DNA from: QAMX01 sp964515055
Lineage (GTDB): Bacteria; Bacillota; Clostridia; Oscillospirales; QAMX01
Direction of reading: 5' to 3'
DNA: 50,622 nt
Assembly: GCA_964515055.1 (NCBI GenBank)
Contig: CAZEUG010000012.1
Location: 1-50,622, forward strand
Of this stretch, positions 24,715 through 33,547 are shown in pieces. Position 1 is the stretch's first letter, and each line of letters opens with the position of its first letter. Made by a program: the position numbers and the translations under genes. Under the pieces are notes generated by a model. The model searched no databases. It was not told the DNA's origin and was given only the letters and a program-made list of their open reading frames with translations.

Positions 24715-25650
24715 TTACAGAGTGTTGGAGGAGCCGAGGACGTTGCGGATCTTGTTGGAGACCAGACCTCTGATCGCGTCTCTTGCCGGAGAGAGGTACT
24801 GACGCGGGTCAAAGTGATCCGGATGTTCGGCGAAGTATTTTCTGACAGAAGCCGTCATTGCAAGGCGGAGGTCGGAGTCAATGTTGATTTTGCAGACTGC
24901 CATCTTCGCGGCCTGACGGAGCATATCTTCCGGGATACCGATGGCATCCGGCATCTGACCGCCGTTGGCGTTGATCTGTTCGACGAATTCCGGAATGACG
25001 CTGGAGGCGCCGTGCAGAACGATCGGGAAGCCCGGCAGCAGAGCCTGGATTTTTTCCAGAATGTCAAAACGCAGTCTCGGCTTCTGACCCGGCTTGAATT
25101 TATATGCGCCGTGGCTGGTGCCGATGGCGATGGCCAGAGAGTCAACGCCTGTCTTTTCGACGAATTCCTGGACTTCGGACGGATCGGTGAACTGTGCATC
25201 TTCGTCGCTGACGTTGACAGCGTCTTCGATGCCGGCCAGTTTGCCCAGCTCGCCTTCGACAACGACACCGCGTTCATGTGCGTAATCAACGACACGGCGG
25301 GTCAGTTCGATGTTTTCCTTGAAAGAATATTTGGAGCCGTCGATCATAACGGAGGTGAAGCCGCCGTCGATGCAGGATTTGCAGATATCAAAATCTGCGC
25401 CGTGGTCGAGGTGGACACAGATCGGCAGGTCGGTGTCTTCGATGGCTGCTTCAATCAGCTTCATCAGATAGACGTGTTTTGCGTATTTCCGGGCACCTGC
25501 AGAGACCTGCAGAATGATCGGGGATTTCTCCTGCTGGGCAGCTTCGGTGATGCCCTGGATAATCTCCATATTGTTGACGTTGAAAGCGCCGATGGCATAA
25601 CCGCCTTCGTAGGCCTTCTTGAACATCTCGGTTGATGTGACTTTCGGCAT
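24715..25650 (-). CDS. fba: class II fructose-1,6-bisphosphate aldolase
   Basis: 311 aa. Zinc ligands and catalytic residues are visible in CVHLDHGADFD (H, D), VEGELGKLAG (E), AIGTSHGAYKF (H) and IVLHGASSVIP (H). The phosphate-binding NIDSDLRLAMT is near the C terminus. It cleaves fructose 1,6-bisphosphate into DHAP and GAP in glycolysis. ATG 25650 follows AAAGGAG by 11 nt; an in-frame TTG at 25659 is less likely. It has its own promoter, whose -35 overlaps the end of the aminopeptidase gene, and its own terminator, so it can be expressed apart from the upstream series. Confidence 0.97.
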   Translation of the reverse strand: MPKVTSTEMFKKAYEGGYAIGAFNVNNMEIIQGITEAAQQEKSPIILQVSAGARKYAKHVYLMKLIEAAIEDTDLPICVHLDHGADFDICKSCIDGGFTSVMIDGSKYSFKENIELTRRVVDYAHERGVVVEGELGKLAGIEDAVNVSDEDAQFTDPSEVQEFVEKTGVDSLAIAIGTSHGAYKFKPGQKPRLRFDILEKIQALLPGFPIVLHGASSVIPEFVEQINANGGQMPDAIGIPEDMLRQAAKMAVCKINIDSDLRLAMTASVRKYFAEHPDHFDPRQYLSPARDAIRGLVSNKIRNVLGSSNTL

Positions 25651-25713
25651 GGTATGCAACTCCTTTTGTATCTTTGTTGGTCGGACAAAATGGAAGCCAT
25701 TCTGCCCGACTAT

Positions 25714-25742
25714 ATTATATACCAGATTTCATTATTTTTCAA
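25714..25742 (-). promoter_or_regulatory. sigma-A promoter of fba
   Basis: On the - strand TTGAAA (25737-25742), 17-nt spacer, TATAAT (25714-25719). The -35 box and part of the spacer lie within the last codons of the M18 aminopeptidase gene. Confidence 0.8.
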
Positions 25743-27129
25743 GTGCGAAAAATGCTTTTGATGCACGGTACATCATATAGACGTCGAGCTTCGCTGTGAT
25801 TTCGAACGGTGCGTGCATGGCCATCACCGGTACGCCGATATCGACAGTGTCAATGTTGCGGCTTGCCATGTATTTTGCGACCGTGCCGCCGCCGCCCTGA
25901 TCGACCTTGCCAAGCTCACCCATCTGCCAGATCACATTGTTTTCGTCAAACACGCGGCGGATTTTCGCGATGAGCTCCGGTGTCGCGTCATTGGAGGAGG
26001 ACTTACCGCCTGCGCCGGTATATTTCATCAGAATGGCGCCGCCGTTAGCCAGTGCGCTGTTGCGTTTGTCATAGACCTCGCCATAATTCGGATCATATGC
26101 GGCACCAACATCCGCGGACAGGCAGACAGAATGTTCATAGCAGGTGCGGAGATCAGATGCGGTGGATGCGCAGAGGTTTGCAAAGAAGGTATCGTACCAT
26201 TCGGACTGCATTCCGGAGACGCCCTCCGAGCCGATTTCCTCTTTGTCTGCCAGAATGCAGACGCACGTTTTCTTCGGTGTGTCCTTCATTTCCAACAGTG
26301 CTGTCAGAGTTGTATAGGCGCAGACGCGGTCGTCCTGACCATAGGCGCCGACAAAGCTGGCATCAAAGCCGATATCGCGGCTCGGTCCGGACGGAACAAG
26401 GGACAGCTCAGCAGAGAGGAAATCCTCCTCGCAGATGTCATAGCGTTCATTCAAAAGGCTCATCACAGCCAGCTTGACCTTATCGCTGCCCTCATCGCTA
26501 TAGGGTACGCCGCCGACCAGGACATTCAGGTTTTCACCGGAAAATGCCGTCGAAAGCGGCTTGGTGTTCTGATCTTTGGAAAGATGCGGCAGCAGGTCTG
26601 TAATCACGAAGGCCGGTTCATCTTCCCGACCACCCAGGTTGATTTTGACGGTTTCGCCGTTTTTCTTCACAACGATGCCGTGCAGTTCCAGCGGGATGGT
26701 GACCCACTGATACTTGCGAATGCCACCGTAATAGTGGGTTTTGAAAAATGCCATGTCGCTTTCTTCATAGAGCGGATACGGTTTCAGATCCAGGCGTGGA
26801 GAATCAATGTGTGCAGCAGTGATCCAGGCACCATTGTTCATGGATTCCGTGCCGATGATTGCCGCAGCGATGGCGCGGCCGTGGTTCATAGCATAGACGC
26901 GGTCACCCGGCTTCAGCGTCATTCCGCGTTCATACGGGAGATAGCCCGCTGAGCGAATCATGACCTCTGCCGCTTCTGCCGCTTCCCTTTCGGTTTTCCC
27001 GCGGTTCAAAAAGACTTTATAGCCTTCGCAGTAATCATTGAGCTGTGCCACTTCTGCGCCGCTGATGCGTTCATACCCGTTGGTACGTTTCATGAGCAGC
27101 GTGTCTCTGAGCTTTTCTGTATCTGCCAT
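25732..27129 (-). CDS. M18 family aminopeptidase (aspartyl aminopeptidase-like)
   Basis: 465 aa. The M18 dinuclear zinc site is visible: H in TAAHIDSPRLDLKP, D in AYGQDDRVCAY, EE in LADKEEIGSEG, D in LSADVGAAYDP, and H near the end in VMAMHAPFEIT. These cytosolic enzymes remove N-terminal residues, often acidic ones, and recycle peptides. ATG 27129 is chosen with AGGAGG 8 nt upstream; the longer frame to 27183 would run into coaE. It lies 50 bp after coaE in the long galK-to-M18 series. Confidence 0.95.
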   Translation of the reverse strand: MADTEKLRDTLLMKRTNGYERISGAEVAQLNDYCEGYKVFLNRGKTEREAAEAAEVMIRSAGYLPYERGMTLKPGDRVYAMNHGRAIAAAIIGTESMNNGAWITAAHIDSPRLDLKPYPLYEESDMAFFKTHYYGGIRKYQWVTIPLELHGIVVKKNGETVKINLGGREDEPAFVITDLLPHLSKDQNTKPLSTAFSGENLNVLVGGVPYSDEGSDKVKLAVMSLLNERYDICEEDFLSAELSLVPSGPSRDIGFDASFVGAYGQDDRVCAYTTLTALLEMKDTPKKTCVCILADKEEIGSEGVSGMQSEWYDTFFANLCASTASDLRTCYEHSVCLSADVGAAYDPNYGEVYDKRNSALANGGAILMKYTGAGGKSSSNDATPELIAKIRRVFDENNVIWQMGELGKVDQGGGGTVAKYMASRNIDTVDIGVPVMAMHAPFEITAKLDVYMMYRASKAFFALEK

Positions 27130-27179
27130 AGTCAAATTCCTCCTGTTATTGGTTCCGTCTGAGGACGGACTTGTTTGTC

Positions 27180-27770
27180 TCATTTGCAGGCGGGCGTTTC
27201 CAGCGCCTGTACCAAGGCATTGACAGCTTCCGCCAGTTCGGCTGGTGTCCGGTCATTGAGCAGGATATAGTCGCAGTGGTCGATGAAAAACGAATCCTCC
27301 GGCTGTGCATCAATGCGGGCTGCCGCCTCTTCTTCCGTCAGGTGGTCGCGCATACAAATGCGCCGGATGCGTTCATTCCGCTCGCAGAGGACGCCGATGA
27401 CTGCATCGCATTGTTGGCTCATTCCGCTTTCGAACAGTGCAATGGCTTCCACCGCGGCATGTTCCTTGCCGCAGGTGCTGATGCGTTCCGCAACTGCCTG
27501 TCGAATGACGGAATGTGTAATCGCATTCAAATCGGCCAGCGCCTGTTCATCGGAAAAGACGATCTTTGCCAGCGCCCGGCGCTGAATCACGCCCTGCCGG
27601 ACAATGCCCGTTCCGAAGCGTTGAATCAGCATTTCCCGAAGTGCATCATCGTGTTCGAGCAGTTCGTGGTAGACGCAGTCGGCATCAAGAAAAAAGAAGC
27701 CGTGTTGTTCCAGCAGGTGCCCTACGGTTGTCGTTCCGCAGCCGCTTCCCCCGGTAATTCCGAGAATCAT
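27180..27770 (-). CDS. coaE: dephospho-CoA kinase with altered Walker A
   Basis: 196 aa, full length for CoaE. It catalyses the last step of coenzyme A synthesis, phosphorylating the 3'-OH of dephospho-CoA with ATP. The N terminus reads MILGITGGSGCGTTTVG: the P-loop glycines are in place but the usual GK(S/T) lysine is Thr13, encoded by ACG. The following LDAD (29-31) and the lid/CoA regions (ALAKIVFSD, ALFESGM) are conserved. Genes prfA, ywlC and M18 flank it in a tight same-strand series. Either the enzyme tolerates the substitution, as a lineage variant, or activity is impaired; the rest of the frame is intact and not decayed. Confidence 0.9.
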   Translation of the reverse strand: MILGITGGSGCGTTTVGHLLEQHGFFFLDADCVYHELLEHDDALREMLIQRFGTGIVRQGVIQRRALAKIVFSDEQALADLNAITHSVIRQAVAERISTCGKEHAAVEAIALFESGMSQQCDAVIGVLCERNERIRRICMRDHLTEEEAAARIDAQPEDSFFIDHCDYILLNDRTPAELAEAVNALVQALETPACK

Positions 27771-27790
27771 GCTTGCTCCTTTCTGCCGTT

Positions 27791-28813
27791 TCAGACCGTG
27801 ATCACGTCAAATCCGGCTGCCTTTTTGATGCGGTTGGCGACCGCCAGGCCAATATCCCGATCCGGCGGGCACTGTACGAAAATCCGGTCAACCGCCAGCT
27901 GATCGGCTGTGCGCAGTGCGTCAAACAGGCTATGAGCCAGAGCGGCCAGCTGTTCCTCCGCGCCGTACGGCACACACTGTGCGCGGCCGAACGTGCCGTT
28001 GAAGCGGTCATAGCAGATCACGGCACACGACGCCGTTGTCTGGTCAATTTGTGTGCGAATATACGATGCCGACGCTTCCCCGTCTCCGCAGACGGCCTGA
28101 ACCGGTGCTTTTGGGGCGTAATGGCGGTATTTCATGCCGGGTGAAGAAACACGCTCGGTATCGTCAATTTTCTGACGAACCGCTTTATCGACGATCACCT
28201 CGCCCAGAACGTCCGTCAGCTGTTCATACGTCACGCCGCCCGGACGGAGCAGGCGCGGCACCGGCCCCGCCAGAGACACAACGGTGGACTCCAGTCCGAC
28301 GTCGGATGCGCCGCCGTCTACAATTGCGTCAATGCGTCCGTTCAGATCGGCCAGCACGTGTGCCGCCGTTGTCGGGCTCGGCGAACCCGACAGATTCGCC
28401 GACGGAGCGGCCAGCGGGCTGCCGGTCGCCCGGATGACGGCGCGGGCCAGCGGATGGGACGGAAAGCGAATCGCCACCGTATCCAGGCCGGCGGTCACGA
28501 CATCCGGCACCTCCGGTCGGCGTTTGAGCACCATGGTCAGCGGCCCCGGCCAGAAGCGTTCTGCCAGCAGCCGTGCTGCGGGCGGAATTTCCGCCGCCAG
28601 GAGCGACAGCTGTTCGATCGATGCGATATGGGCAATCAGGGGGTTATCCTGTGGGCGGCCTTTTGCAACAAAGATCTGTGCAACCGCATCCGGCTGGAAG
28701 GCATCGGCTGCCAGCCCGTAGACAGTTTCCGTCGGGATGGCCACCAGACCGCCGCGTTTCAGAAGATTGGCAGCCACTTCCACATCATTGGCCGTCAATT
28801 GCAATGTTTTCAT
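27791..28813 (-). CDS. ywlC: threonylcarbamoyl-AMP synthase, long Sua5 type
   Basis: 340 aa. The N-terminal YrdC domain has IPTETVYGLAADA, KGRPQDNPL and APSANLSGSPSPTT. A linker with SSPGMKYRHYAPKAPV leads to the C-terminal Sua5 domain. The enzyme makes threonylcarbamoyl-AMP from Thr, bicarbonate and ATP for the t6A37 modification of ANN-decoding tRNAs. It follows prfA by 26 bp; prfA-ywlC proximity is conserved in Bacillus, where prmC lies between. coaE follows 20 bp later. Confidence 0.96.
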   Translation of the reverse strand: MKTLQLTANDVEVAANLLKRGGLVAIPTETVYGLAADAFQPDAVAQIFVAKGRPQDNPLIAHIASIEQLSLLAAEIPPAARLLAERFWPGPLTMVLKRRPEVPDVVTAGLDTVAIRFPSHPLARAVIRATGSPLAAPSANLSGSPSPTTAAHVLADLNGRIDAIVDGGASDVGLESTVVSLAGPVPRLLRPGGVTYEQLTDVLGEVIVDKAVRQKIDDTERVSSPGMKYRHYAPKAPVQAVCGDGEASASYIRTQIDQTTASCAVICYDRFNGTFGRAQCVPYGAEEQLAALAHSLFDALRTADQLAVDRIFVQCPPDRDIGLAVANRIKKAAGFDVITV

Positions 28814-28839
28814 GATTTCATCTGATTTCTTTCTGTTTT

Positions 28840-29907
28840 TTACGATTCAGCACTGCGCAGCTTTTCAGCCTGCATGGCTGTGATCAGCGCATCAATCATT
28901 TCGTCCATATCGCCGTTCAGGAAGCTTTCCAGCTTATACAGAGTCAGATTGATTCGATGATCGGAGACGCGGCTCTGCGGGTAGTTGTAGGTGCGGATCC
29001 GTTCGCTGCGGTCACCGGTTCCAACCTGGCTGCGCCGTTCTGCGGCGATTTCGGCATTCTGCTCGGCCAGCTTCTGGTCATACAGCTTGGAGCGGAGCAC
29101 CTTCATGGCGCGTTCTTTGTTTTTGTACTGGCTGCGCTCGTCCTGGCATTCAACGACCATACCGGTCGGCAGGTGCGTGATGCGGATGGCCGACTCCGTT
29201 TTATTGACGTGCTGGCCGCCGGCACCGCTGGAACGATAGGTATCGATTTGCAGATCTGCCGGGTTGATTTCCAGTTCCACTTCTTCCGCTTCCGGCAGCA
29301 CGGCCACCGTGACGGTGGAGGTGTGAATTCGTCCGGCAGACTCGGTCTCCGGGACGCGTTGGACGCGATGAACACCGCTCTCGTATTTCAGCCGGGAATA
29401 GGCACCGGAGCCTTCGATCGAGAAACTGACTTCGCGATATCCGCCCAATTCTGTCTCGTTGGCGTTGATCAGTTCAAAATGCCAGCGATGCAGATCGGCA
29501 TACATCCCGTACATCCGGTACAGAACTCCGGCAAACAGTGCGGCTTCTTCCCCACCGGCACCTGCGCGGATTTCCACAATGACGTTTTTTTCGTCATTCG
29601 GGTCTTTCGGCAGAAGCAGCACCTTGATGGCCTCTTCGTCCTGTTCCATCCGCTGTTTGGCGCTTTCGTACTCTTCCCGCGCCAGCTCATTCAGCTCTCT
29701 GTCCCCGCTGTTCATCAGCTCCTGCGCTTCTTCCATGGACGTTCGGGCAGCCTGATAATCGCGGAACATTTCAACGATCGGGCCGAGCTCCTTCAGCTCC
29801 TTTTGCAGCGCTGCGGACAGCTGTGGCTGCGAATACACTTCCGGTGTGGCCAGTTTTTCATTGATCTCCTCATACCGCTGTTCCAACAGCAGCAGTTTTT
29901 CAAACAT
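28840..29907 (-). CDS. prfA: peptide chain release factor 1
   Basis: 355 aa. The peptidyl-hydrolysis motif GGQ is at 230-232 (SSGAGGQHVNKTES). The stop-codon recognition tripeptide is PET (186-188) in RVPETESAGRIHTS, the RF1 form (RF2 has SPF), so it reads UAA and UAG. Domain 1 is an N-terminal helical region of about 100 residues. AAAGG lies 12 nt upstream of ATG 29907, a rather long spacing. The partner methyltransferase gene prmC is not adjacent. Confidence 0.97.
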   Translation of the reverse strand: MFEKLLLLEQRYEEINEKLATPEVYSQPQLSAALQKELKELGPIVEMFRDYQAARTSMEEAQELMNSGDRELNELAREEYESAKQRMEQDEEAIKVLLLPKDPNDEKNVIVEIRAGAGGEEAALFAGVLYRMYGMYADLHRWHFELINANETELGGYREVSFSIEGSGAYSRLKYESGVHRVQRVPETESAGRIHTSTVTVAVLPEAEEVELEINPADLQIDTYRSSGAGGQHVNKTESAIRITHLPTGMVVECQDERSQYKNKERAMKVLRSKLYDQKLAEQNAEIAAERRSQVGTGDRSERIRTYNYPQSRVSDHRINLTLYKLESFLNGDMDEMIDALITAMQAEKLRSAES

Positions 29908-29963
29908 ATGGAAAATGAACCTTTCAGATAGACTTTCTGGATGGAGGGTGCGGTCAGGATGGT

Positions 29964-31175
29964 TTAGTTCCCGACGACGATCTGCCCCATCCCATTGACG
30001 TAGGAAAAGAAGGTTTTTCCCGGATTCAGCTTCAATTCCGTTCCGTCTGCATTCATCAGCTTCAACGGCGACGTGGCAGACGATTTTGTCCAGCGAATCT
30101 GGACAGAGACACCGTCCGTTGCGTAGATGCCTGTACCGCTGCCCACATCCGAGAACTGGCGGCGACCGGCCGAGTCCCCCGAAATGACAGAGGACGGCAC
30201 CGAAAGTACTACAACGTTTTTGAACGTCAGCTGTTCGCCGGTGGCCTGATCGATGTGTTTGGCGCCGTATTCGTAGCGCTGATAGGTTGCGGCGCTGGCG
30301 TCATAGCGGAAGAACGGCTGATAGGAGCCGTATTTGGTGGTAATTTTCTGGGCGGGTGTGCCATTTGTCGGTTGGATATCCCGCTCGTTGAAGGCCAGTG
30401 GTGCGGTATAGCCGCTTTTCAGCGTCATCCGCGTCCCGGAGGACTCCATTTTCTGCAATTTGGATTGCAGGCGCGTGCCGTTTGTCATCAGAGAATGCTC
30501 AATGCCCATGCTCTGTTGGCGGCCAGCGTCGCGGTAGTAGACAGAGCCGTTATCATACAGGCCGTCAATATTGGACAGGCTGTAGGAAGAGATATCCTGA
30601 TACGCTTGCGGAGAGCCGCCGGAATGTGCAAAGACGCAGTCGAGGCCGAGTGCGATATGCACCATGACGGGGCGTGCCGAGCGCACAGAGCCGATGGTTC
30701 CAACGGTGGAGATGTCGGAGAAAACGGCCAACAGGCGCGTGACGCCGCCTTCCGCTTCGACTTCAAAGACGATATCTGCCGAGCTGATGCCGTGCTGCGG
30801 CAATGCACGGCGCAGATTGTTGTAGACAACGGCCACCGGGCGTTTGTTCTGGAGTTCGGTTGTTGCGGTTGGCAGACCGGTCAGGAAATTGACCGACATC
30901 GGCTGAACCGGATCTGTGGCAACGGTGGTATCGGTCGGCACTTCTGATGTCGCTTCCGACGAAGTGACGGACGTCTCCATGGAGAGCGGGATATCAGAGA
31001 GCAGCCCGCTCGAACTGGTCGGTGTCGTTGCATTCGATTCGGAGATGGAGGTCGCCGGGGCCGTCTGGGGTGTTGGAGAATCGGGTTGACTCGATCCGCA
31101 CGCCGAAAGCAACGCCGCGAGGAACAGGAGAGCCGCAGTCAGCACAGCTGCTCTGCGTCGCAGAATACGGGACAT
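29964..31175 (-). CDS. DUF3048 domain lipoprotein (YerB-like)
   Basis: 403 aa. The signal peptide ends in a lipobox LLSAC with C26. A Ser/Thr/Pro-rich linker (about 27-95) follows, then the DUF3048 region: KRPVAVVYNNLRRALPQHGI, EVEAEGGVTRLLAVFSD, GSVRSARPVMVHIALG. The C-terminal domain ends FSYVNGMGQIVVGN. These surface lipoproteins are common in Bacilli and Clostridia; function unknown. ATG 31175 follows AAAGGAT by 11 nt; the TTG at 31184 is an unlikely start. It is 15 bp after the DUF4364 gene. Confidence 0.9.
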   Translation of the reverse strand: MSRILRRRAAVLTAALLFLAALLSACGSSQPDSPTPQTAPATSISESNATTPTSSSGLLSDIPLSMETSVTSSEATSEVPTDTTVATDPVQPMSVNFLTGLPTATTELQNKRPVAVVYNNLRRALPQHGISSADIVFEVEAEGGVTRLLAVFSDISTVGTIGSVRSARPVMVHIALGLDCVFAHSGGSPQAYQDISSYSLSNIDGLYDNGSVYYRDAGRQQSMGIEHSLMTNGTRLQSKLQKMESSGTRMTLKSGYTAPLAFNERDIQPTNGTPAQKITTKYGSYQPFFRYDASAATYQRYEYGAKHIDQATGEQLTFKNVVVLSVPSSVISGDSAGRRQFSDVGSGTGIYATDGVSVQIRWTKSSATSPLKLMNADGTELKLNPGKTFFSYVNGMGQIVVGN

Positions 31176-31190
31176 ATGAAACAAATCCTT

Positions 31191-31772
31191 TCAGTTCATG
31201 TCCGCCCGGTCAGAGTTGCCTGCTGCGTCCGGGAGAACCGTTTGAGAGTAGTCACGCATGACGGCGTTCAGGATTTCGTTGTAGATCATTTCCGCATTAG
31301 CGCGGAAATTCCCTTCCAGCAGCGATGCCAGGCGCTTATTGACAACCATCAGATCCAGGTTGATAATCTCGCCCAGACTGTCGCTCATTTTTAACGTGAC
31401 GACATAATTATTCTCTGAAACTTCGCGTGTGGAGGTTGCAATCAATGCATCGCGCTTCAGCCGTGCCACCGTTTTCATGACGGCGCGTTGGGCATCCCGA
31501 CGCACACTCGCGGGCAGGCGGCGTTCATACCCCGTCAGCACGGAGTGGCCGCGCTCGGTGATCCGGTATTTCCCGGCCTCTTCCTCCTGCACATGACCGC
31601 TGTCAACCATTTCATAGAATGCATCTGCGACATCAAAATACGTCATGGCGTTGTCGATCATTGCCATTTCAACGACGTCATCAAACGAAACACTGATATC
31701 CAGGCATGACAAAACAAACAGGATCAAATACTTTACGTCCAGCTTTTCGCGGATGTATCCGTATGCTCCCAT
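31191..31772 (-). CDS. DUF4364 family protein
   Basis: 193 aa. It begins MGAYGYIREKLDVKYLILFV and shows a winged-helix-like N-terminal region (VVEMAMIDNAMTYFDVADAF, GHVQEEEAGKYRITERG), typical of DUF4364 proteins of Clostridia. A beta-rich C-terminal part ends with LLEGNFRANAEMIYNEILNA. A regulatory DNA-binding role is suspected from the fold but no target is known. It lies 25 bp after galK and 15 bp before the DUF3048 gene, so these are co-transcribed. Confidence 0.82.
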   Translation of the reverse strand: MGAYGYIREKLDVKYLILFVLSCLDISVSFDDVVEMAMIDNAMTYFDVADAFYEMVDSGHVQEEEAGKYRITERGHSVLTGYERRLPASVRRDAQRAVMKTVARLKRDALIATSTREVSENNYVVTLKMSDSLGEIINLDLMVVNKRLASLLEGNFRANAEMIYNEILNAVMRDYSQTVLPDAAGNSDRADMN

Positions 31773-31797
31773 ATGCAAAACCTGTCCTTTCTGCGGT

Positions 31798-33000
31798 TTA
31801 TTGTTTCAGTTCGCGAACGCCATCCCCCGCATCGGAGACATAAAATGCCGGTTTCAAGCCCGTCGCTGCTTCATAGGCGGCACCGACCTTCTCGATAAAG
31901 GCGGAAACCTGATCTTTTTCAACAATGCTGACAGTGCAGCCGCCAAAGCCGGCACCCGTCATGCGGGAACCGATGCAGCCCGGAACCGTCTGGGCGTATT
32001 CGCTCATTGCGTCAAGCTCGCGGCCAGTCACTTCGTAATCATTTTTGAGCGATGCGTGTGAAGCATTCAGCAGCTGGCCAAAGCCCTTGATATCACCCTG
32101 TTGCAGCAGGGTCACAGACTGCCGGACGCGGTCATTTTCCGTGACGGCGTGGCGAACACGGCGGCGAACCGTTTCATCCGGAATGAGCGTGGCAAAGCGT
32201 TCGAAGGTCTCCGTATCCATGGCGCAGAGCGTCGGAAGATCGTCCAGGACGGTGCGCATGGCGGCCAGACCAGCTTCGCACTCGGCCCGGCGCTCATTGT
32301 ATTTGGAATCGGCCAGCGAACGTTTTTTATTGGTGTTGCCGATGACGATGGCGTAGCCGTCCATATTCAGCGGGACGCTTTCGCTGTGGACAGAGACGCA
32401 ATCCAGCAGAATACCGCAGCCTGCCTTGCCGTTTGCGCAGGCGTACTGATCCATAATGCCGCAGTTGACACCGACAAACTGATTCTCGGCGCGTTGCGTC
32501 AGCAGGGACAGCTCGCGCAGATCCGGCGTCACGCCGCACAGAACCATTGCGGCATAGCCCGTGACGACTTCCAATGAAGCTGAGGAGGAAAGACCGGCTC
32601 CAAACGGCAGTGTGGAATAGAACAGCATATCGAAGCCCTTCAGCTCGACGCCGAGCTTTTCCAGCTCATGCAGAACGCCGATCTGATACGCGCCCCAGTC
32701 TTTTCCGCGTTTGGATTCCAGGTCGGACAGCGGGACGGAAACAAGTGTCCCATCGAGGTCGTCTGCGGCCATGCGAACGAGATCCTGGCCGTTTTCGCGG
32801 ATGAGGAGATAGTTGCCGATGGTCAAAGCAGCCGGGAAGACGAAGCCGCCGTTGTAGTCGATATGTTCGCCGATCAGGTTGACTCGGCCCGGTGCAAAAA
32901 AGAGGTGCGGCGTTTCGCCCTCGCCGTACAGTGTTTCGAATTTGGCGAGCAGCGCCCCCCAGGTTGTCTGATCAAGAAAATCGTGATTCTGTATGCTCAT
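31798..33000 (-). CDS. galK: galactokinase
   Basis: 400 aa, GHMP kinase. Signatures: GRVNLIGEHIDYNGG (sugar-binding), LPFGAGLSSSAS (ATP-binding loop), NCGIMDQYACANG (catalytic Asp region) and GAGFGGCTV (motif 3). It phosphorylates galactose to galactose 1-phosphate in the Leloir pathway. The ATG at 33000 lies about 11 nt after TAGGAGCG. galT and galE are not in the window; instead galK heads a series running through DUF4364, DUF3048, prfA, ywlC, coaE and M18 with small gaps, behind an extended -10 promoter. Confidence 0.97.
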   Translation of the reverse strand: MSIQNHDFLDQTTWGALLAKFETLYGEGETPHLFFAPGRVNLIGEHIDYNGGFVFPAALTIGNYLLIRENGQDLVRMAADDLDGTLVSVPLSDLESKRGKDWGAYQIGVLHELEKLGVELKGFDMLFYSTLPFGAGLSSSASLEVVTGYAAMVLCGVTPDLRELSLLTQRAENQFVGVNCGIMDQYACANGKAGCGILLDCVSVHSESVPLNMDGYAIVIGNTNKKRSLADSKYNERRAECEAGLAAMRTVLDDLPTLCAMDTETFERFATLIPDETVRRRVRHAVTENDRVRQSVTLLQQGDIKGFGQLLNASHASLKNDYEVTGRELDAMSEYAQTVPGCIGSRMTGAGFGGCTVSIVEKDQVSAFIEKVGAAYEAATGLKPAFYVSDAGDGVRELKQ

Positions 33001-33070
33001 ATTCAAACACGCTCCTATTGAAAAAAGTAAAATTCGGTGCAGTTTCCCGGTTCCGGGATTTTCCTGTTCT

Positions 33071-33079
33071 ATTATACCA
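33071..33079 (-). promoter_or_regulatory. extended -10 promoter of the galK series
   Basis: On the - strand TGGTATAAT (33071-33079), an extended -10 element, about 70 bp before galK. No good -35 hexamer at 17 nt, as expected for this type. It is divergent from the Smr promoter 20 bp away. Confidence 0.6.
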
Positions 33080-33098
33080 TAAAACTCCTTCTCTGCGC

Positions 33099-33127
33099 TT
33101 GCATTTTCAAAGATTCTTTTGTATAAT
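33099..33127 (+). promoter_or_regulatory. sigma-A promoter of the Smr gene
   Basis: TTGCAT (33099-33104), 17-nt spacer, TATAAT (33122-33127), leaving only about 13 nt of leader before the start codon at 33147. Confidence 0.8.
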
Positions 33128-33146
33128 ATCTGTGCGAGGTGAGTCG

Positions 33147-33482
33147 ATGCTTGAATTTAATTTGGAAGCCGGGATGCCGACGGTCGCTCAGGCCATTCAA
33201 CGGCTGAATACCATTCTGACCACGCAGCGCGCCATGCGAACCAAGGCGATCAAGATCATTCACGGCTATGGCTCCAGCGGAAAAGGCGGAAAGCTGCGCG
33301 TTGAGCTGCGCCGTTATCTGGACGGCTGCCAGCGCAAGGGGCAGATTCGCGGATACGTTCGCGGCGAGGCCTTCTCCATTTTTGATGAAGGAACGCGCAA
33401 GCTGCTCACCGTCTGTCCGGAAGCCGCCAAAGACAGCGATCTGGAAAAATACAACAACGGCATTACGCTGATTCTTTTGTAG
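33147..33482 (+). CDS. stand-alone Smr domain protein
   Basis: 111 aa. The Smr core is KAIKIIHGYGSSGKGGKLR with the conserved HGxGxGxL-like turn, followed by RRYLDGC. This domain is the C-terminal nuclease/nucleic-acid-binding module of MutS2 but here is alone, without MutS or linker. ATG 33147 follows GAGGTGAG closely and leaves the upstream open frame out. The length matches small Smr proteins of Clostridia. Possible roles are RNA or DNA nicking or ribosome rescue, as proposed for MutS2; not determinable here. Confidence 0.85.
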   Translation: MLEFNLEAGMPTVAQAIQRLNTILTTQRAMRTKAIKIIHGYGSSGKGGKLRVELRRYLDGCQRKGQIRGYVRGEAFSIFDEGTRKLLTVCPEAAKDSDLEKYNNGITLILL

Positions 33483-33513
33483 ATTCTGCGGTTTCTTCGC
33501 GGGAATCTTTTTT
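33481..33513 (+). terminator. terminator of the Smr gene
   Basis: AGATTC (33481-33486) pairs with GAATCT (33503-33508), with an inner short helix and one bulge, followed by seven T. It overlaps the Smr stop codon. Confidence 0.65.
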
Positions 33514-33547
33514 TAATTCTGTTATTCCACAGAAAGGACTCTGTTTT

